Source: Lampris incognitus
Taxonomy: Eukaryota > Chordata > Actinopteri > Lampriformes > Lampridae
Length of the DNA stretch: 64,000 nt
Direction: 5' to 3'
NCBI RefSeq assembly: GCF_029633865.1
Contig: NC_079212.1
Location: 84,135,672 to 84,199,671 of the forward strand
The position numbers and the translations under genes were made by a program. Positions within the stretch are counted from its first letter, which is position 1. Every line of letters starts with the position of its first letter. The notes under the pieces were generated by a model, which saw nothing but the letters and a program-made list of their open reading frames with translations, was not told where the DNA came from and made no database searches. This document shows positions 22,700 to 34,700 of the stretch, piece after piece.

Positions 22700-23456
22700 G
22701 CTACCTTACAACGGTCCTGCTAAAAAGGGAAACGTTTTTCCTTTGCGTTTTAAAAAAAGTTCCGCGTTCAGACATCGTTTTGAATACGATCCGCATGCGC
22801 ACACGGATCCGCAAAAAACACCGTAGTACGCATGCCAGGCCAGTAGGTGACGGTGAAACTTTGTAGTAGAGAGCCCTTCCGGTGGACGTCTTGGCGCATG
22901 TAAATAATGCGTCTCCGCTGATCACAGTAATGGCGCAGCAAATCTGAGCTTTGCTGGAGGAGCGTTAATAAACTCAGCAGAGGTAACAGCACCAACACAG
23001 CTCGCTGAGCCGCCATTGTTAATGTTGTCTTCTTACTCGCGCATGGCTATTTGACTGAAAACGTAATACGCATGTGCGAAGTGGAGCCCTGACGTCACCG
23101 TTTTCACAGGAACCGGTTTTGCTAGTTTACACGGCGACGCCGGAATTGGGTTTTCAGAAGATTCCACTCTGGAACCCGGTTTCAAAAGTTTGCGTTTTCA
23201 GGCCCCCAAAACGCCGTTGTCGTGTGAACGAACGGCCACAACGCAAAAGTACCGTAACGATCACGGATACACAGACCCGGCTAGCGGGTCGGGCCCTTTA
23301 GTCGACTGGTTAACGTTGTCGCCGGCGGTGCGGAACATACGAGTTTCGCGCCCCGGCTGTGACGGCCCGGCCGGGCTGCCCTCCCAATTCGCTACAGTAC
23401 TTTACCGTGTTGTGTTGAAAACGTTGCCGGGCCGTTTACACGTCTGCGTCTACGTT
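22700..23456. mobile_element. Non-autonomous DNA transposon, interrupted by a solo LTR
   Basis: GC-rich, CpG-rich sequence with matching motifs at both ends (GCGTTTT, CCGTTCGTTCACACG and complements). It is split at 23253-23396 by a solo LTR. Its exact ends and family are not resolved. Confidence 0.35.
23253..23396 (+). mobile_element. Solo LTR (144 bp) of the tRNA-like miniature LTR element, 4-bp target duplication GTAC
   Basis: It matches the LTRs at 51042-51693 along its whole length: start CGTAACG (TGTAACG elsewhere), core TTTAGTCGACTGGTTAACGT, B-box-like GTTTCGCGCCCC, and end AATTCGCTACA. GTAC lies at 23249-23252 and 23397-23400. A solo LTR is the usual product of LTR-LTR recombination, so the family has been mobile in this genome. 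Confidence 0.85.
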
Positions 23457-23660
23457 TTGTCTTCGTTTGATGGCTGGGAGAGTTTGGTCTGTTGTACTGT
23501 GGGCCCAGGGACCGCGGCCTTTCCCGGAGCAGCGCCCGAGGAGGTAACACCGAGGGCGGACTGGCGGGACGCGAAGCGGGGCGGGCTAAGGTAACTGCTA
23601 GCCCATGGAGACGGGCGGTTCCGACAGTCATCCTGGCTGGCGTTCGTTCCCTTGGACAGT
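23457..23660 (+). repeat. LINE 3' region into which the minisatellite has grown
   Basis: From TTTGTCTTCGTTTGATGGCT on, this matches 52471-52690 and 52880-52950 with the same order of blocks (GAGGGCGG, GCTAACTGCTAGCCCATG, TCCTGGCTGGCGTTCGTT). Confidence 0.75.
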
Positions 23661-26106
23661 GACTTTTTTGTTTAGTGTGGGTATGTGTGTTAGTTTGGGT
23701 ATGTGTATTAGCTTGGGTATGTGTGTTAGTTTGGGTATGTGTATTAGCTTGGGTATGTGTATTAGTTTGGGTATGTGTGTTAGTTTGGGTATGTGTGTTA
23801 GCTTGGGTATGTGTGTTAGTTTGGGTGTGTGTATTAGCTTGGGTATGTGCGTTAGTTTGGATATGTGTGTTAGCTTGGGTATGTGCGTTAGTTTGGATAT
23901 GTGCGTTAGCTTGGGTATGTGTGTTAGTTTGGATATGTGTGTTAGTTTGAGTATGTGTGTTAGTGTGGTTATGCGTGTTAGTGTGGGTATGTGTTAGTTT
24001 GGGTATGTGTGTTAGTTTGGGTATGTGTGTTAGCTTGGGTATGTGTGTTAGTTTGGGTATGTATGTTAGTTTGGATATGTGTGTTAGCTTGGGTATGTGT
24101 GTTAGTTTGGATATGTGTGTTAGTTTGAGTATGTGTGTTAGTGTGGTTATGCGTGTTAGTGTGGGTATGTGTTAGTTTGGGTATGTGTGTTAGTTTGGGT
24201 ATGTGTGTTAGTTTGGGTATGTATGTTAGTTTGGATATGTGTGTTAGCTTGGGTATGTGTGTTAGTTTGGGTATGTGTGTTAGTTTGGTAATTGTGTTAG
24301 TTTGGGTATGTGCGTTAGCTTGGGTATGTGCGTTAGTTTGGATATGTGCGTTAGCTTGGGTATGTGTGTTAGTTTGGGTATGTGTGTTAGTTTGGATATT
24401 TGTGTTAGTTTTGGTATGTGTGTTAGTGTGGATATGTGTGTTAGTTGGGTATGTGTGTTAGCTTGGGTATGTGTGTTAGCTTGGGTATGTGTGTTAGTTT
24501 GGGTATGTGTGTTAGTTTGGATATGTGTGCTAGTTTGGGTATGTGTGTTAGCTTGGGTATGTGTATTAGTTTGGGTATGTGCGTTAGCTTGGGTATGTGC
24601 GTTAGTTTGGATATGTGTGTTAGCTTGGGTATGTGTGTTAGTTTGGATATTTGTGTTAGTTTTGGTATGTGTGTTAGTGTGGATATGTGTGTTAGTTGGG
24701 TATGTGTGTTAGCTTGGGTATGTGTGTTAGCTTGGGTATGTGTATTAGTTTGGATATGTGTGTTAGTTTGGATATGTGTGTTAGCTTGGATATGTGTGCT
24801 AGTTTGGGTATGTGTGTTAGTTTGGATATGTGTGTTAGCTTGGGTATGTGTGTTAGTTTGGATATGTGTGTTAGCTTGGGTATGTGTGTTAGTTTGGATA
24901 TGTATGTGTGTTAGTTTGAGTATGTGTGTTAGTGTGGTTATGCGTGTTAGTTTGGGTATGTGTGTTAGCTTGGGTATGTGTGTTAGTTTGGATATGTGTT
25001 AGCTTGGGTATGTGTGTTAGTTTGGGTATGCGTGTTAGTTTGGATATGTGTGTTAGCTTGGGTATGTGTGTTAGCTTGGGTATGTGTGTTAGTTTGGATA
25101 TGTGTGTTAGCTTGGATATGTGTGCTAGTTTGGGTATGTGTGTTAGTTTGGATATGTGTGTTAGCTTGGGTATGTGTGTTAGTTTGGATATGTGTGTTAG
25201 CTTGGGTATGTGTGTTAGTTTGGATATGTATGTGTGTTAGTTTGAGTATGTGTGTTAGTGTGGTTATGCGTGTTAGTTTGGGTATGTGTGTTAGCTTGGG
25301 TATGTGTGTTAGTTTGGATATGTGTTAGCTTGGGTATGTGTGTTAGTTTGGGTATGTGTGTTAGCTTGGGTACGTGTGTTAGTTTGAGTATGTGTGTTAG
25401 TTTGGGTATGTGTGTTAGCTTGGGTATGTGTGTTAGTTTGGGTATGTGTGTTAGTTTGGGTATGTGTGTTAGTGTGGGTATGTGTGTTAGCTTGGGTACG
25501 TGTATTAGTTTGGGTATGTGTGTTAGCTTGGGTATGTGTGTTAGTTTGGATATTTGTGTTAGTTTTGGTATGTGTGTTAGTGTGGATATGTGTGTTAGTT
25601 GGATATGTGTGTTAGCTTGGGTATGTGTGTTAGTTTGGGTGTGTGTGTTAGTTTGGGTATGTGTGTTAGTTTGGATATGTGTTAGCTTGGGGATGTGTGT
25701 TAGTTTGGGTGTGTGTATTAGCTTGGGTATGTGTGTTAGTTTGGGTATGTGTGTTAGTTTGGATATGTGTGTTAGCTTGGGTATGTGTGTTAGCTTGAGT
25801 ATGTGTGTTAGTTTGGGTATGTGTGTTAGTTTGAGTATGTGTGTTAGTGTGGGTATGTGTGTTAGCTTGGGTATGTGTATTAGTTTGGGTATGTGTTAGT
25901 TTGGGTATGTGTGTTAGCTTGGGTATGTGTGTTAGTTTGGGTATGTGTGTTAGTTTGGATATGTGTGTTAGCTTGGGTATGTGTGTTAGTTTGGGTGTGT
26001 GTGTTAGCTTGGGTGTGTGTGTTAGTTTGGATATGTGTGTTAGCTTGGGTCTGTGTGTTAGTTTGGGTGTGTGTGTTAGCTTGGGTATGTGTGTTAGTTT
26101 GGGTAT
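23661..26106 (+). repeat. 18-bp minisatellite array, about 2.4 kb
   Basis: Unit TTAGTTTGGGTATGTGTG with variants (C for T at position 5, GGA for GGG, GTGTGG). About 135 units. Because 18 is divisible by 3, long frames of MCVSLG or VLVWVC repeats are open on both strands; they are not genes. Higher-order periods are visible: one variant block recurs 178 bp apart (23945 and 24123), and another 326 bp apart (24915 and 25241). Confidence 0.95.
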
Positions 26107-26279
26107 TGTTACGGCCACGGGTGTGTCTGTATAGTTGTGTTGTGTTGCCTCCTGCATCTAACCCTCACTCTGACTCTACATTCAGGTATCCACCAGGTGC
26201 TGCTCATCACCTAATCAACCGGTCAACAAATCATCAAATTCCCATCAGCTGTGCAGTCTCCCATTTAAACCCCCACGTG

Positions 26280-26664
26280 GGGGTCCGCGGTGGTGTAGCG
26301 GTCTAAGCATCGGCTTTGTGTCGATGCAGTTGCCCACTGGGGAGCGGGGTTCGCGCCCCGCTCTCGTCAGATCCGACTATGGCCGGACTCGATGAAGCAG
26401 CAATCATTGGCAACGCTGGCTTCGGGAGGGGGGCGGAGTCGGCTTGTGTTCGTCACGCGAATGCGTCTCTGGGTGTGGGGAAAAGCAGTGGTTCGGCCTG
26501 GAGTCGCCTTGTCACGAAAGTGGCGAGGCGTCTCCTTCCAGACTGCCGGCCGGAGAGATGCAGTTGGTGAACGCATGCAGTACGAGGGTGGGTGTTTGAA
26601 TTAAAATAGGGATCGATTGGCCACTAAATTGGGAGAAAAAAGGGAAAAATCAGAAATAAATTTA
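26280..26664 (+). mobile_element. tRNA-derived SINE, 14-bp target duplication
   Basis: Head GGTCCGCGGTGGTGTAGCGG with A box and B box GGTTCGCGCCCC; tail TTGGCCACTAAATTGGGAG followed by an A-rich end. TAAACCCCCACGTG flanks it at 26266-26279 and 26665-26678. A second copy is at 39361. Confidence 0.92.
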
Positions 26665-27186
26665 TAAACCCCCACGTGTCTTCAGTTCACCGGCGAGCTA
26701 CTTTAGTTTGTGATTTTAGTTTGTGTGTTGTAGCTACTTTGTGTTGTCTTTGTCTCTAGCTACTTTGTGTTTGTAATGTCTAGCCCGTTTTCGGTTAAGT
26801 TTGGCATTGTTTGAATCTTGAGTATTTTGAGTTGTGTTTAGCCTTTAATTTGTTTAGTTCTTTTGGGCAAGGGGGTCAAGGTAAGATGCCCATGGGCAAA
26901 CACCCCATCACGTAGCTTACCTCCTGTTAAGACACACTAGGTTAGGAGCGGTTGCCCCCTTCTGTCTTTAGGTTTGGTGCTTTTCAGCACTGTCAAGGGT
27001 GGGTTACTTTTGTTAGTAGTTTATTGTTTTGGCAACCGTTCGGTTCCCTTGTCCTGTCATGGTGTCAAATAAATGTTTATATTTTATTATATTTAAACGT
27101 TTATGTCTCACTGTGTTGCACCCTCACCTCACTGTTACCCAGTACACCAATTGTTGCACCCTCTCCAGACTGAGGGATATAATTAA

Positions 27187-27204
27187 TGGGGGCTCGTCCG
27201 GGAT
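27187..27204 (+). promoter_or_regulatory. Primer binding site, tRNA-Pro type
   Basis: TGGGGGCTCGTCCGGGAT matches the complement of the vertebrate tRNA-Pro 3' end at 18 of 18 positions, as I recall it. A 17-nt inverted copy lacking one C lies at 27787-27803. Confidence 0.8.
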
Positions 27205-27505
27205 CGCTTGCGTTACCACACTGGACACCTCGCAGCTCCCGTCTCCGCCACTCCAGATTCGAGGGTCTGAACCCGACTCCCTTTCGACCAACCCCCCGGA
27301 TTTTCAAGGGCCGGCGAGAGCTCACCGGACGCCGGCGGAACTGTGATGCTTTCTAGGGCGCGGGCCCCTCTCTCGGGGCAAACCCATTCCAGGGCGCCCT
27401 GCCCTTCACAAAGAAAAGAGAACTCTCCCGCCAGCTTCTCTGGGATCGCTTGCGTTACCGCACTGGACACCTCGCGGCGCCCGTCTCCGCCACTCCAGAT
27501 TCGGG
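27203..27505 (+). repeat. 65-bp direct repeat in the LTR-element leader
   Basis: GGGATCGCTTGCGTTACC ... CCACTCCAGATTCG occurs at about 27201-27263 and again at about 27440-27505, with a few substitutions. It starts at the last bases of the primer binding site. Confidence 0.8.
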
Positions 27506-27839
27506 GAACCACAACAGGTTGGCCGGCAGCTTAGCCTTAGCGTCGAACCTCATCCGCTTCGGCACAGAGCTCCGCCACAAGGACCACTAGGTCCAATACC
27601 ATGGCAGAGGACGAAAGGAAGTGGACCAGCAGCCACAGCCGTACCAACCACCAATCCAAGAACACACCAACAACACCTGCTAACACTATAAACACAATAA
27701 TGAACACCGTGCTTAACACCACCCAACACCAACGTTAACACAGCACACTACAGGAAATAGCAACTAGCCAGACCAAAGCTGCCAATATCCCGGACGAGCC
27801 CCAATTTGTTGCACCCTCTCCAGACCGAGGGACGTAACA

Positions 27840-28060
27840 ATATGTGTGTTAGTGTGGATATGTGTGTTCTTGTAGTTTTTGGGTGTGTTGTCTTTGTGTT
27901 GTACTGTTGTGGGCTGGGGGAAAAATGTCGTTTGGTATATGTGTTCTTGTAGTTCTTGGGTGTGTTGTCTTTGTGTTGTACTGTTGCGGGCTGGGGGAAG
28001 CGGAATTTCGTTTCATTTCATGTACACAAGTGTGTGAAGTGACATGACTGTGATCCTGAC
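27840..28060 (+). repeat. Remaining minisatellite unit and LINE tail
   Basis: After two satellite units the LINE 3' end resumes (TTCTTGTAGTTTTTGGGTGT), tandemly duplicated with an 84-bp period, and ends near TTTCATTTCATGTACACAAG, as at 53080-53110. Confidence 0.7.
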
Positions 28061-28695
28061 ATGGCAGGCGTGTGTGTGAAATCCTGTGTCCATATGAGCA
28101 CACTCGTTTAGAGAATCTTACAAGATTTACTTGTAAATTATTGTTCCTTGGTGACTGTAATATTTAGTTAAATCTTGTTTATACACACCTCAGATATTGA
28201 AATCAATTTTTTATCACCCGTTATTACAGCAAAAAGGTGAAAATATGAAGATACAGTTCTGCATGGCTGCTGGAAGTTCCTTGATATGGCATGAAAGTAA
28301 AAGCTCATAGCATGAGAAGGAATGTCCAGTGTGTCAGAATTCATGTGCACACATTTAATATTAAAAAAAAAAAAAAATTTACTACGGAATTTAAATAGAA
28401 CTCAATATTCAGTGACTTTCTGAAAATGTGTATGTAATATGGGAGTGTCAACATGGAAAAAAACCAAAATGTCCAGCAAACCTGCCTGTATCTTGCTCCA
28501 GGATTAACTAAGAGTCAATAAGCGTCTTTACAATCAAATTGTAGGTCCATAACATGGTCATTGTCAGTGAAGTTCTTAGTGGCATTGCTGTGCCTTTGTG
28601 AATAACCATTTGTCAGTGTTCCCTCACAAAACACTGACTGGATCCTGCCGTCTGTCCTGGTGTGTATTTCCGTTCTTCTGCTGGATGGCGGACAT

Positions 28696-28782
28696 TCACT
28701 GCTGGGTCATCTTGGCTGCTTCAGCTTTGATAAGTGATATTAATTCTAAGTTGATTAGGAACACAAAACGAAGACCTGCAAT
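28696..28782 (-). CDS. mcrs1: mcrs1 terminal coding exon 13
   Basis: Acceptor CCTCAG; encodes [20 protein letters not shown], then KMTQQ and TGA at 28698-28696. Confidence 0.95.
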   Translation of the reverse strand: MAGLRFVFLINLELISLIKAEAAKMTQQ

Positions 28783-31700
28783 CTGAGGAGACAGCTATGT
28801 TAGGAAAATCACTTCACAAGCAATGGTGCATGGCTTTTATCATGACACTTCATGTTTTGTTAAATGGCAGCCTTCACAGACCTCCACGACAGAGTTGTTG
28901 TTGAGTTTCCACTTGTTGCCTGACAGGACTGGTCTGCCGTCGATGTAGATGGGCCGTCTGCCCTCATTGGCGATGAAGAAGTCCCCGTTGTTCTTCAGCT
29001 TAATGATCCCTGCCAACATGAATACAGGAACACTGACTATTTAAATCACACGCTGACAAAGGTCATCTGAAATGCCACGGGGGGTTACAGGTTTAATGCA
29101 CCATTTAATGTATCAAACAGCTGTTTTAGTAGTGCCACTGCAAAATTAATTTAGTTTATTCATATTGTGTGGTAGCTTCTAGACTTTTCTACCACAATGC
29201 ATCTGTGCATGCAGTGGATATTTGATACCAGGGAGAGTCCCTGTTTTGTACGTTCTCTCTTTTGTGTTAACGGTGCCTTAAGTTAGATATGCGTATATGG
29301 GTGAATCTGTGATTATGTGCGTATTCATAAGTATATGTATGCGTTTCTGTGTGTATACCATATTCCAGGATGTTTATTATTTCTATTTCAGAACCACATT
29401 ATTGCACTGTATGTGGAAGTACTGTATGTTCAATCAGTCAGTCAATCAAGTTGCATTTTATACAGCCCTTCTCTAGTTGCAACAGCCACTCAAAGCGCTT
29501 TACAAATAATACAAATACAAAACTTCAAATCACAATAATCACAAAATAATTTATATCACAATAGATGCCAACATTTCATTAGAATGACTGTTGTGAAGAA
29601 GCTCAACTATAAAGTTCTGAACTTCAGCTCCATCTCTGTCTCTTGTTGGACGTCCTGCAGTATGTTTGAATCCTGTAATCAGCTATAATCCTGTAATCAG
29701 CCTTCACCCGTTATTTATATTTTCATCTCTACTTTTACTTTTATTTCTTTAGCGATTGCAACACAAATGTAACTTCCCTGACATTCCAGTTCAGTTTTCA
29801 CTGCGCAATGTAAAGGAAGGAAGTATAAAGGAGTGATGCCATGATAAAAAATTTAAAAAAATCAGATACTTTGGGGTCTTAGGAGTAAAAAGTCAATTGA
29901 GGTGAAGTTGTAAACTGACCTAAACTGACCGTAAACTGCAAGACTTTTGGACCTGAACAGACTGCCGATGGAACTGGTGATCGGACTGGTCCTTTGAGGT
30001 GCGCACTTTGCGGGGGGAAAACAATCCAAAAAATAAAACTTAATTTGCGCTCAAAGACAAAGCCACAAAAACAAGCCTATCAAAGACACGTTCATTGCCC
30101 AATAAGTATCATTGCCCGATAAGATCAGAAAGGCATTCCGCTTCTTTCAGAACTGAGTTTCTATCCAGGCAGAGTAAATAAATAAAGTCCCTGCCCCCAG
30201 TGAAGAGGTGCCTACATGAGTCTGCATTGAGAATTAGTCAAAGGCTAGCATCGCGTGTACATAATTAAAGCAGAATCTTATCAGCCTGTCATGTTGGCAG
30301 AAATGTTCATTTCAGGCTGATGCCCATATTTCATTTTAAAGCCTTTATCGGCTTTAAAATGAAACCTAACCTGGCCACTGGTGATGCACAAGCCAGTGCA
30401 GCACCTTTGTCAAATCAAATATCCGGATCATAAATCAGATTTCCGGATCAGTCAAGGCCCAGGTTACCAACAACCGCCACCAGTACTGTTGGCCAGCAGG
30501 GTGCTGGTGGGCGAAGGGGAAGGAGAGGGGGAAGGCATGTCCAGAGGCAGCAGGAGAGGAGGAAGGGCAGGAGTGTGGAGGTGAGAGTCAGAACTTTGAA
30601 TGTTGGCACTATGACTGGTAAAAGGAGAGAGCTGGCTGATACGATGGAGAGAAGGAAGGTAGGCATACTGTGTGTGCAAGAGACCAGGTGGAAGGGGAGT
30701 AAGGCCAGGAGTATCGGAGGAGGGTTCAACCTGTTCTACCATGGTGAGAGTGGGAGGAGAAATGGGGCAGGGGTAATTCTGAGGGAAGAGTATGTCAAGA
30801 GTGTGCTGGAGGTGAAGAGAGTGTCAGACAGAGTGATGAGTATGAAGCTGGAAATCGAAGGTGTATTGATGAATGTTATCAGCGCATATGCCCCGCAAGT
30901 TGGATGTGAGATGGAAGAGAAAGAAGAATTCTGGAGTGAGTTGGATGACGTGGTGGAGAGAGTACTCAAGGAGGAGAGAGTGGTGATTGGAGCAGACTTC
31001 AATGGGCATGCTGGTGAAGGGAACAGGTGATGAGGAGGTGATGGGTAGGTATGGTGTCAAGGAAAGAAATGTAGAAGGACAGATGGTGGTGGATTTTGCG
31101 AAAAGGATGGAAATGGCTGTGGTGAATACATATTTCAAGAAGAGAGAGGAACACAGGGTGACGTACAAGAGTGGAGGAAAGTGCACACAGGTGGACTATA
31201 TCTTGTGTAGGAGGTACAATCTGAAAGGGATTGGAGACTGCAAGGTGGTGACGGGGAGAACATAGCTCGGCAGCATCAGATGGTGGTCTGTAGGATGACT
31301 TTGGAGACCAAGAAGAGGAAGAGAGTGAAGGCAGAGCCAAAAATCAAATGGTGGAAGTTGAAGAAGGAAGACTGTTGTGTGGAGTTCAGGGAGGAGTTAA
31401 GACAGGCCCTGGGTGGTAGTGAAGAGTTGCCGGATGGCTAGGCCGGGACTGCAGAAATAGTGGGGGAGACAGCTAGGAAGGTACTTGGTGTGTCATCTGG
31501 ACAGAGGAAGGAAGACAAAGCCCTGGTGTTGGAATGAGGAAGTACAGTAAAGTATACAGAGGAAGAGGTTGGCAAAGAAGAAGTGGGATAGTCAGATGAA
31601 GAAAGTAGACAGCAGTACAAGGAGATGCAGCACAAAGCGGAGAGATGGCAAAGGAAAAGGCATATGGCGAGTTGTATGAGAGGTTAGACACTAAGGAAGA

Positions 31701-34700
31701 AGAAAAGGACTTGTACCCATTGTACAAGTACTGAAGATGGAGCTGCCAGGGGAGAGGAGGCCTTCCTCTTTTCCTCTCCCTGGTATGTTTATGTTTATGG
31801 ATGTGGTGAGGGAGGACATGCAGGTGGCTGGTTTGACAGAGGAAGATGCAGAGGACAGGAAGAGATGGAAATGGATGATCTCCTGTGGCGACCCCTAGCG
31901 GGAGCAGCCAAAAATAGTAGTAGATAGGTCGATACTGATAACATGCCGATATCATCCCTATATTTGTCTTTACACTCAGCAAGGTAAGCTTATTTGGTTT
32001 TAAATTGTTTTTTTTTCTTTTACTGTAATGTTTCACAATTTTAGCTTCTCAATACGTGACACCCTCGCACCGCCTATGCCTATAGTCGACACTTTTGAAC
32101 AAAGTCAAAAATTATCCAGTTCAACTTTCTTCAAACATCTGGGCTGATGTCTTGGGGTAGCAAAGTTCATTGGACGCTGATCCAAATGGGCTGACAACAG
32201 CATTCTGAGACACTGCAGCAACACTAAAATCTTGCGAGAATCAACGGTGTCAGTGAACACCACACCCAAAACACTGAATCTGGAATATTTATACAGTTCA
32301 GGGTGGCTGAGAGAATAATGCTACATGATTACTTCCATTTTCACAGGAATGAATTTTGCATACTGGCAGACAAGCAGAGGTTGAAATTGGTATTGTGGTA
32401 GGAGGGCACTTGCTTAAAGAGGGCATTGTGCCCTCACTATCAGGTTTAATAAATTCCCTGTCTTAAATCGTATTTTCTGCTTCGTTTAAACTTTGTTTAA
32501 ATATCAATTGATCAACTTAACGTACTCTGAAATTAATTTACAATACTGATCCTTAGTTTGGAGGAGCCCGTTTCATTTAAACTTAGTTTATAGCTGAAAA
32601 TACAGCATGATATCCCGGCTGTGGCTTTAAGTGGTGAGTGATAGTTGGATGAATTATGAATTAATTATCTGTTAGACTTGCACCCTCAAAATTTAGTATG
32701 ATGACACTTAAGATGATTGCCAGAGGAACAAAGCTCTGCTTCAGGTTCAGCTTCAGGTAGCTGAGTTTGAATACGCAGGATCAGGATCTGAAGTTAAATC
32801 TCGAGTGCTGATAATGCGGGGCTACACTCCGAAACCCAGTTCAACAATAACCAACAACTTTGCACACGTGTCCATATGTTTAAGGAGAGAACATCAGGAA
32901 GTGATGTCATAACTCTCCATAAATCCAGTTCCAAATGGCTTAGTTGAGTACCTAACCACCACGAGTGCCAGTATGGGTATTCCACCAAGGCGGAACCTTA
33001 ACTTTAACTTCAACTTTAACTTTAAGTGGGAACTTTATTTCCAAGATGATTTGTATAATTAAACTCACGGCAACTCCAGAAGGCTCAGGAATGAGTTTTA
33101 GCATCCCAGACCACCCTTTACCATACCCATATACAACTCCCTCCACCTACCACGATCCTGCAAGTTCATTTGATCATTGCCAAGAGTCCCACCCCACCGG
33201 CATCATATATAAATGCCTAGTGGTAATCCCTTACTATCGTTGCCTGCAACCAAATGGGCCCAATGGCTACCTTGCAAACATGACACTGTTAAAGGTTAAC
33301 ATGGAGTCTTTTGCCAAGTTGTTTCTGGTAACATTTCTTGCAAGCTCCATCCATCCATTATCCAAACCACTTATCCTGCTGTCAAGGTCGCGGGCTGGAG
33401 CCTATCCCAGCAGTCATTTGGCGGCAGGCAGGGAGACACCCTGGACAGGCTGCCAGGCCATCACAGGACTGATCTACATAATCTTATAATGAAGCCTATC
33501 AAGGGATATCCCCGAGTCTATAGAGTTTTGTCTTTTCTATTTGTGATGAAAGCTGAAAATCTTCAGTAAAGAGTTTGAGTTGGGACCCATCTGATCTAAT
33601 CTCAGTATCGGGTGCCAATACTGATGTAATTCACTCATTGGATATAAGAACAGCAATGATAGTTGTGATTATTACGTCCCCACCGACACAGTGGATGGGG
33701 AGGGGGAGAAATCTCACATGAAATGGGCCCTGGTTAAGTATGGTTATCCGAACTGGGCATTAGTCACAGCCAGGAAGACGCCCAAACAGTGCACCAGCCG
33801 ATGGAAGAGAGAAGGACAACAGCTGTCTAAGAGTAAACCAGTGGTGATTCTGTATGTGGCTGGAGTGTCAGAAAATCTGAGACGCGTATTTTCCAAACAC
33901 CGCGTCTCAGTTGCTTTCAAACCCTAAAACATGCTGCGCCAGAAGGTGGTCCACCCCAAGGATTAGGTCCCCCGGCACAAACGGAACAATATAGTGTAGC
34001 TGTTAAGTGCCAGGAGGATTACCGTGACTTGTACATTGGGGAAACTAAACATGCTGCCCAAGAGGATGGCACAACACAGGAGAGCTAACACGTCAGACCA
34101 GGACTCCACAGTCTACACCATCTACAGGCCAGTGCCACTCTTTCAAGGATGAGGATGTGCACATCCTTGACAGGGAGGAACGCTGGTTTGAACGGGGAGT
34201 CAAAGAAGCCATTTATGTGAAGAGGGAACGACCATCCCTGAAATGAGGAGGGGCTAAGAGTACATCTGTCACCATTTTACAATGCTGGGATTGCAAACAT
34301 TCCCCAACCCTCTGTGAATAGTACACATGACCATTGTAACTCTAGTTAATGGTCACACCCATCTCTGCATATGAAACTGGTCGTTGGTTTGGGTCGTTAT
34401 GCCACTGTATTGTTTATAAGGGTGGGGATACCTGCAGTCAGGTGAACTGAAGAGGTCACTTAGATGATGATGAAACGTATCTGTCAGTAAATGTGTCCAG
34501 ATGAACTGATTCAACTTCCTGTGATAAACCCTAGACCAGTGTTTCCCAACCCAGTCCTCAAGGAACCCCTGTCCTGCAGATTTTTGCAACCCTGAATAGC
34601 TACCTGTTTGTAGTTATTCAACCAATCAGCAATGAATTATGTCAGATGTTGCACACCTTGCATAATTAAGTGCTATGAGATGATTGGTTGAGTAAGTACA

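Larger units (their letters stand above)
26107..27839 (+). mobile_element. Non-autonomous LTR element with tRNA-Pro primer binding site, inserted in the minisatellite
   Basis: Starts TGTTACGGCC at 26107 and ends GACGTAACA at 27839, with minisatellite on both sides and GTAT/ATAT flanks as an imperfect target duplication. The 5' LTR runs to about 27186 and contains a SINE. No gag or pol frames. A 33-bp motif (TTGTTGCACCCTCTCCAGAC...) occurs at the LTR end (27150) and at the right end (27805). Confidence 0.7.

Noticed and set aside
23605..26306. Long open frames on both strands (MCVSLG, VLVWVC, THIPKL repeats)
   Set aside because: They follow from an 18-bp minisatellite, divisible by three. No start context, no domain, and frames restart at each indel.
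26280..26350. Functional tRNA gene
   Set aside because: tRNA-like head is part of a SINE with a body, A-rich tail and target duplication; no complete cloverleaf is evident.
33965..34260. Host GIY-YIG nuclease gene
   Set aside because: Context ([12 protein letters not shown] linker, family 3' end, other truncated copies) shows a decayed Penelope-like element.
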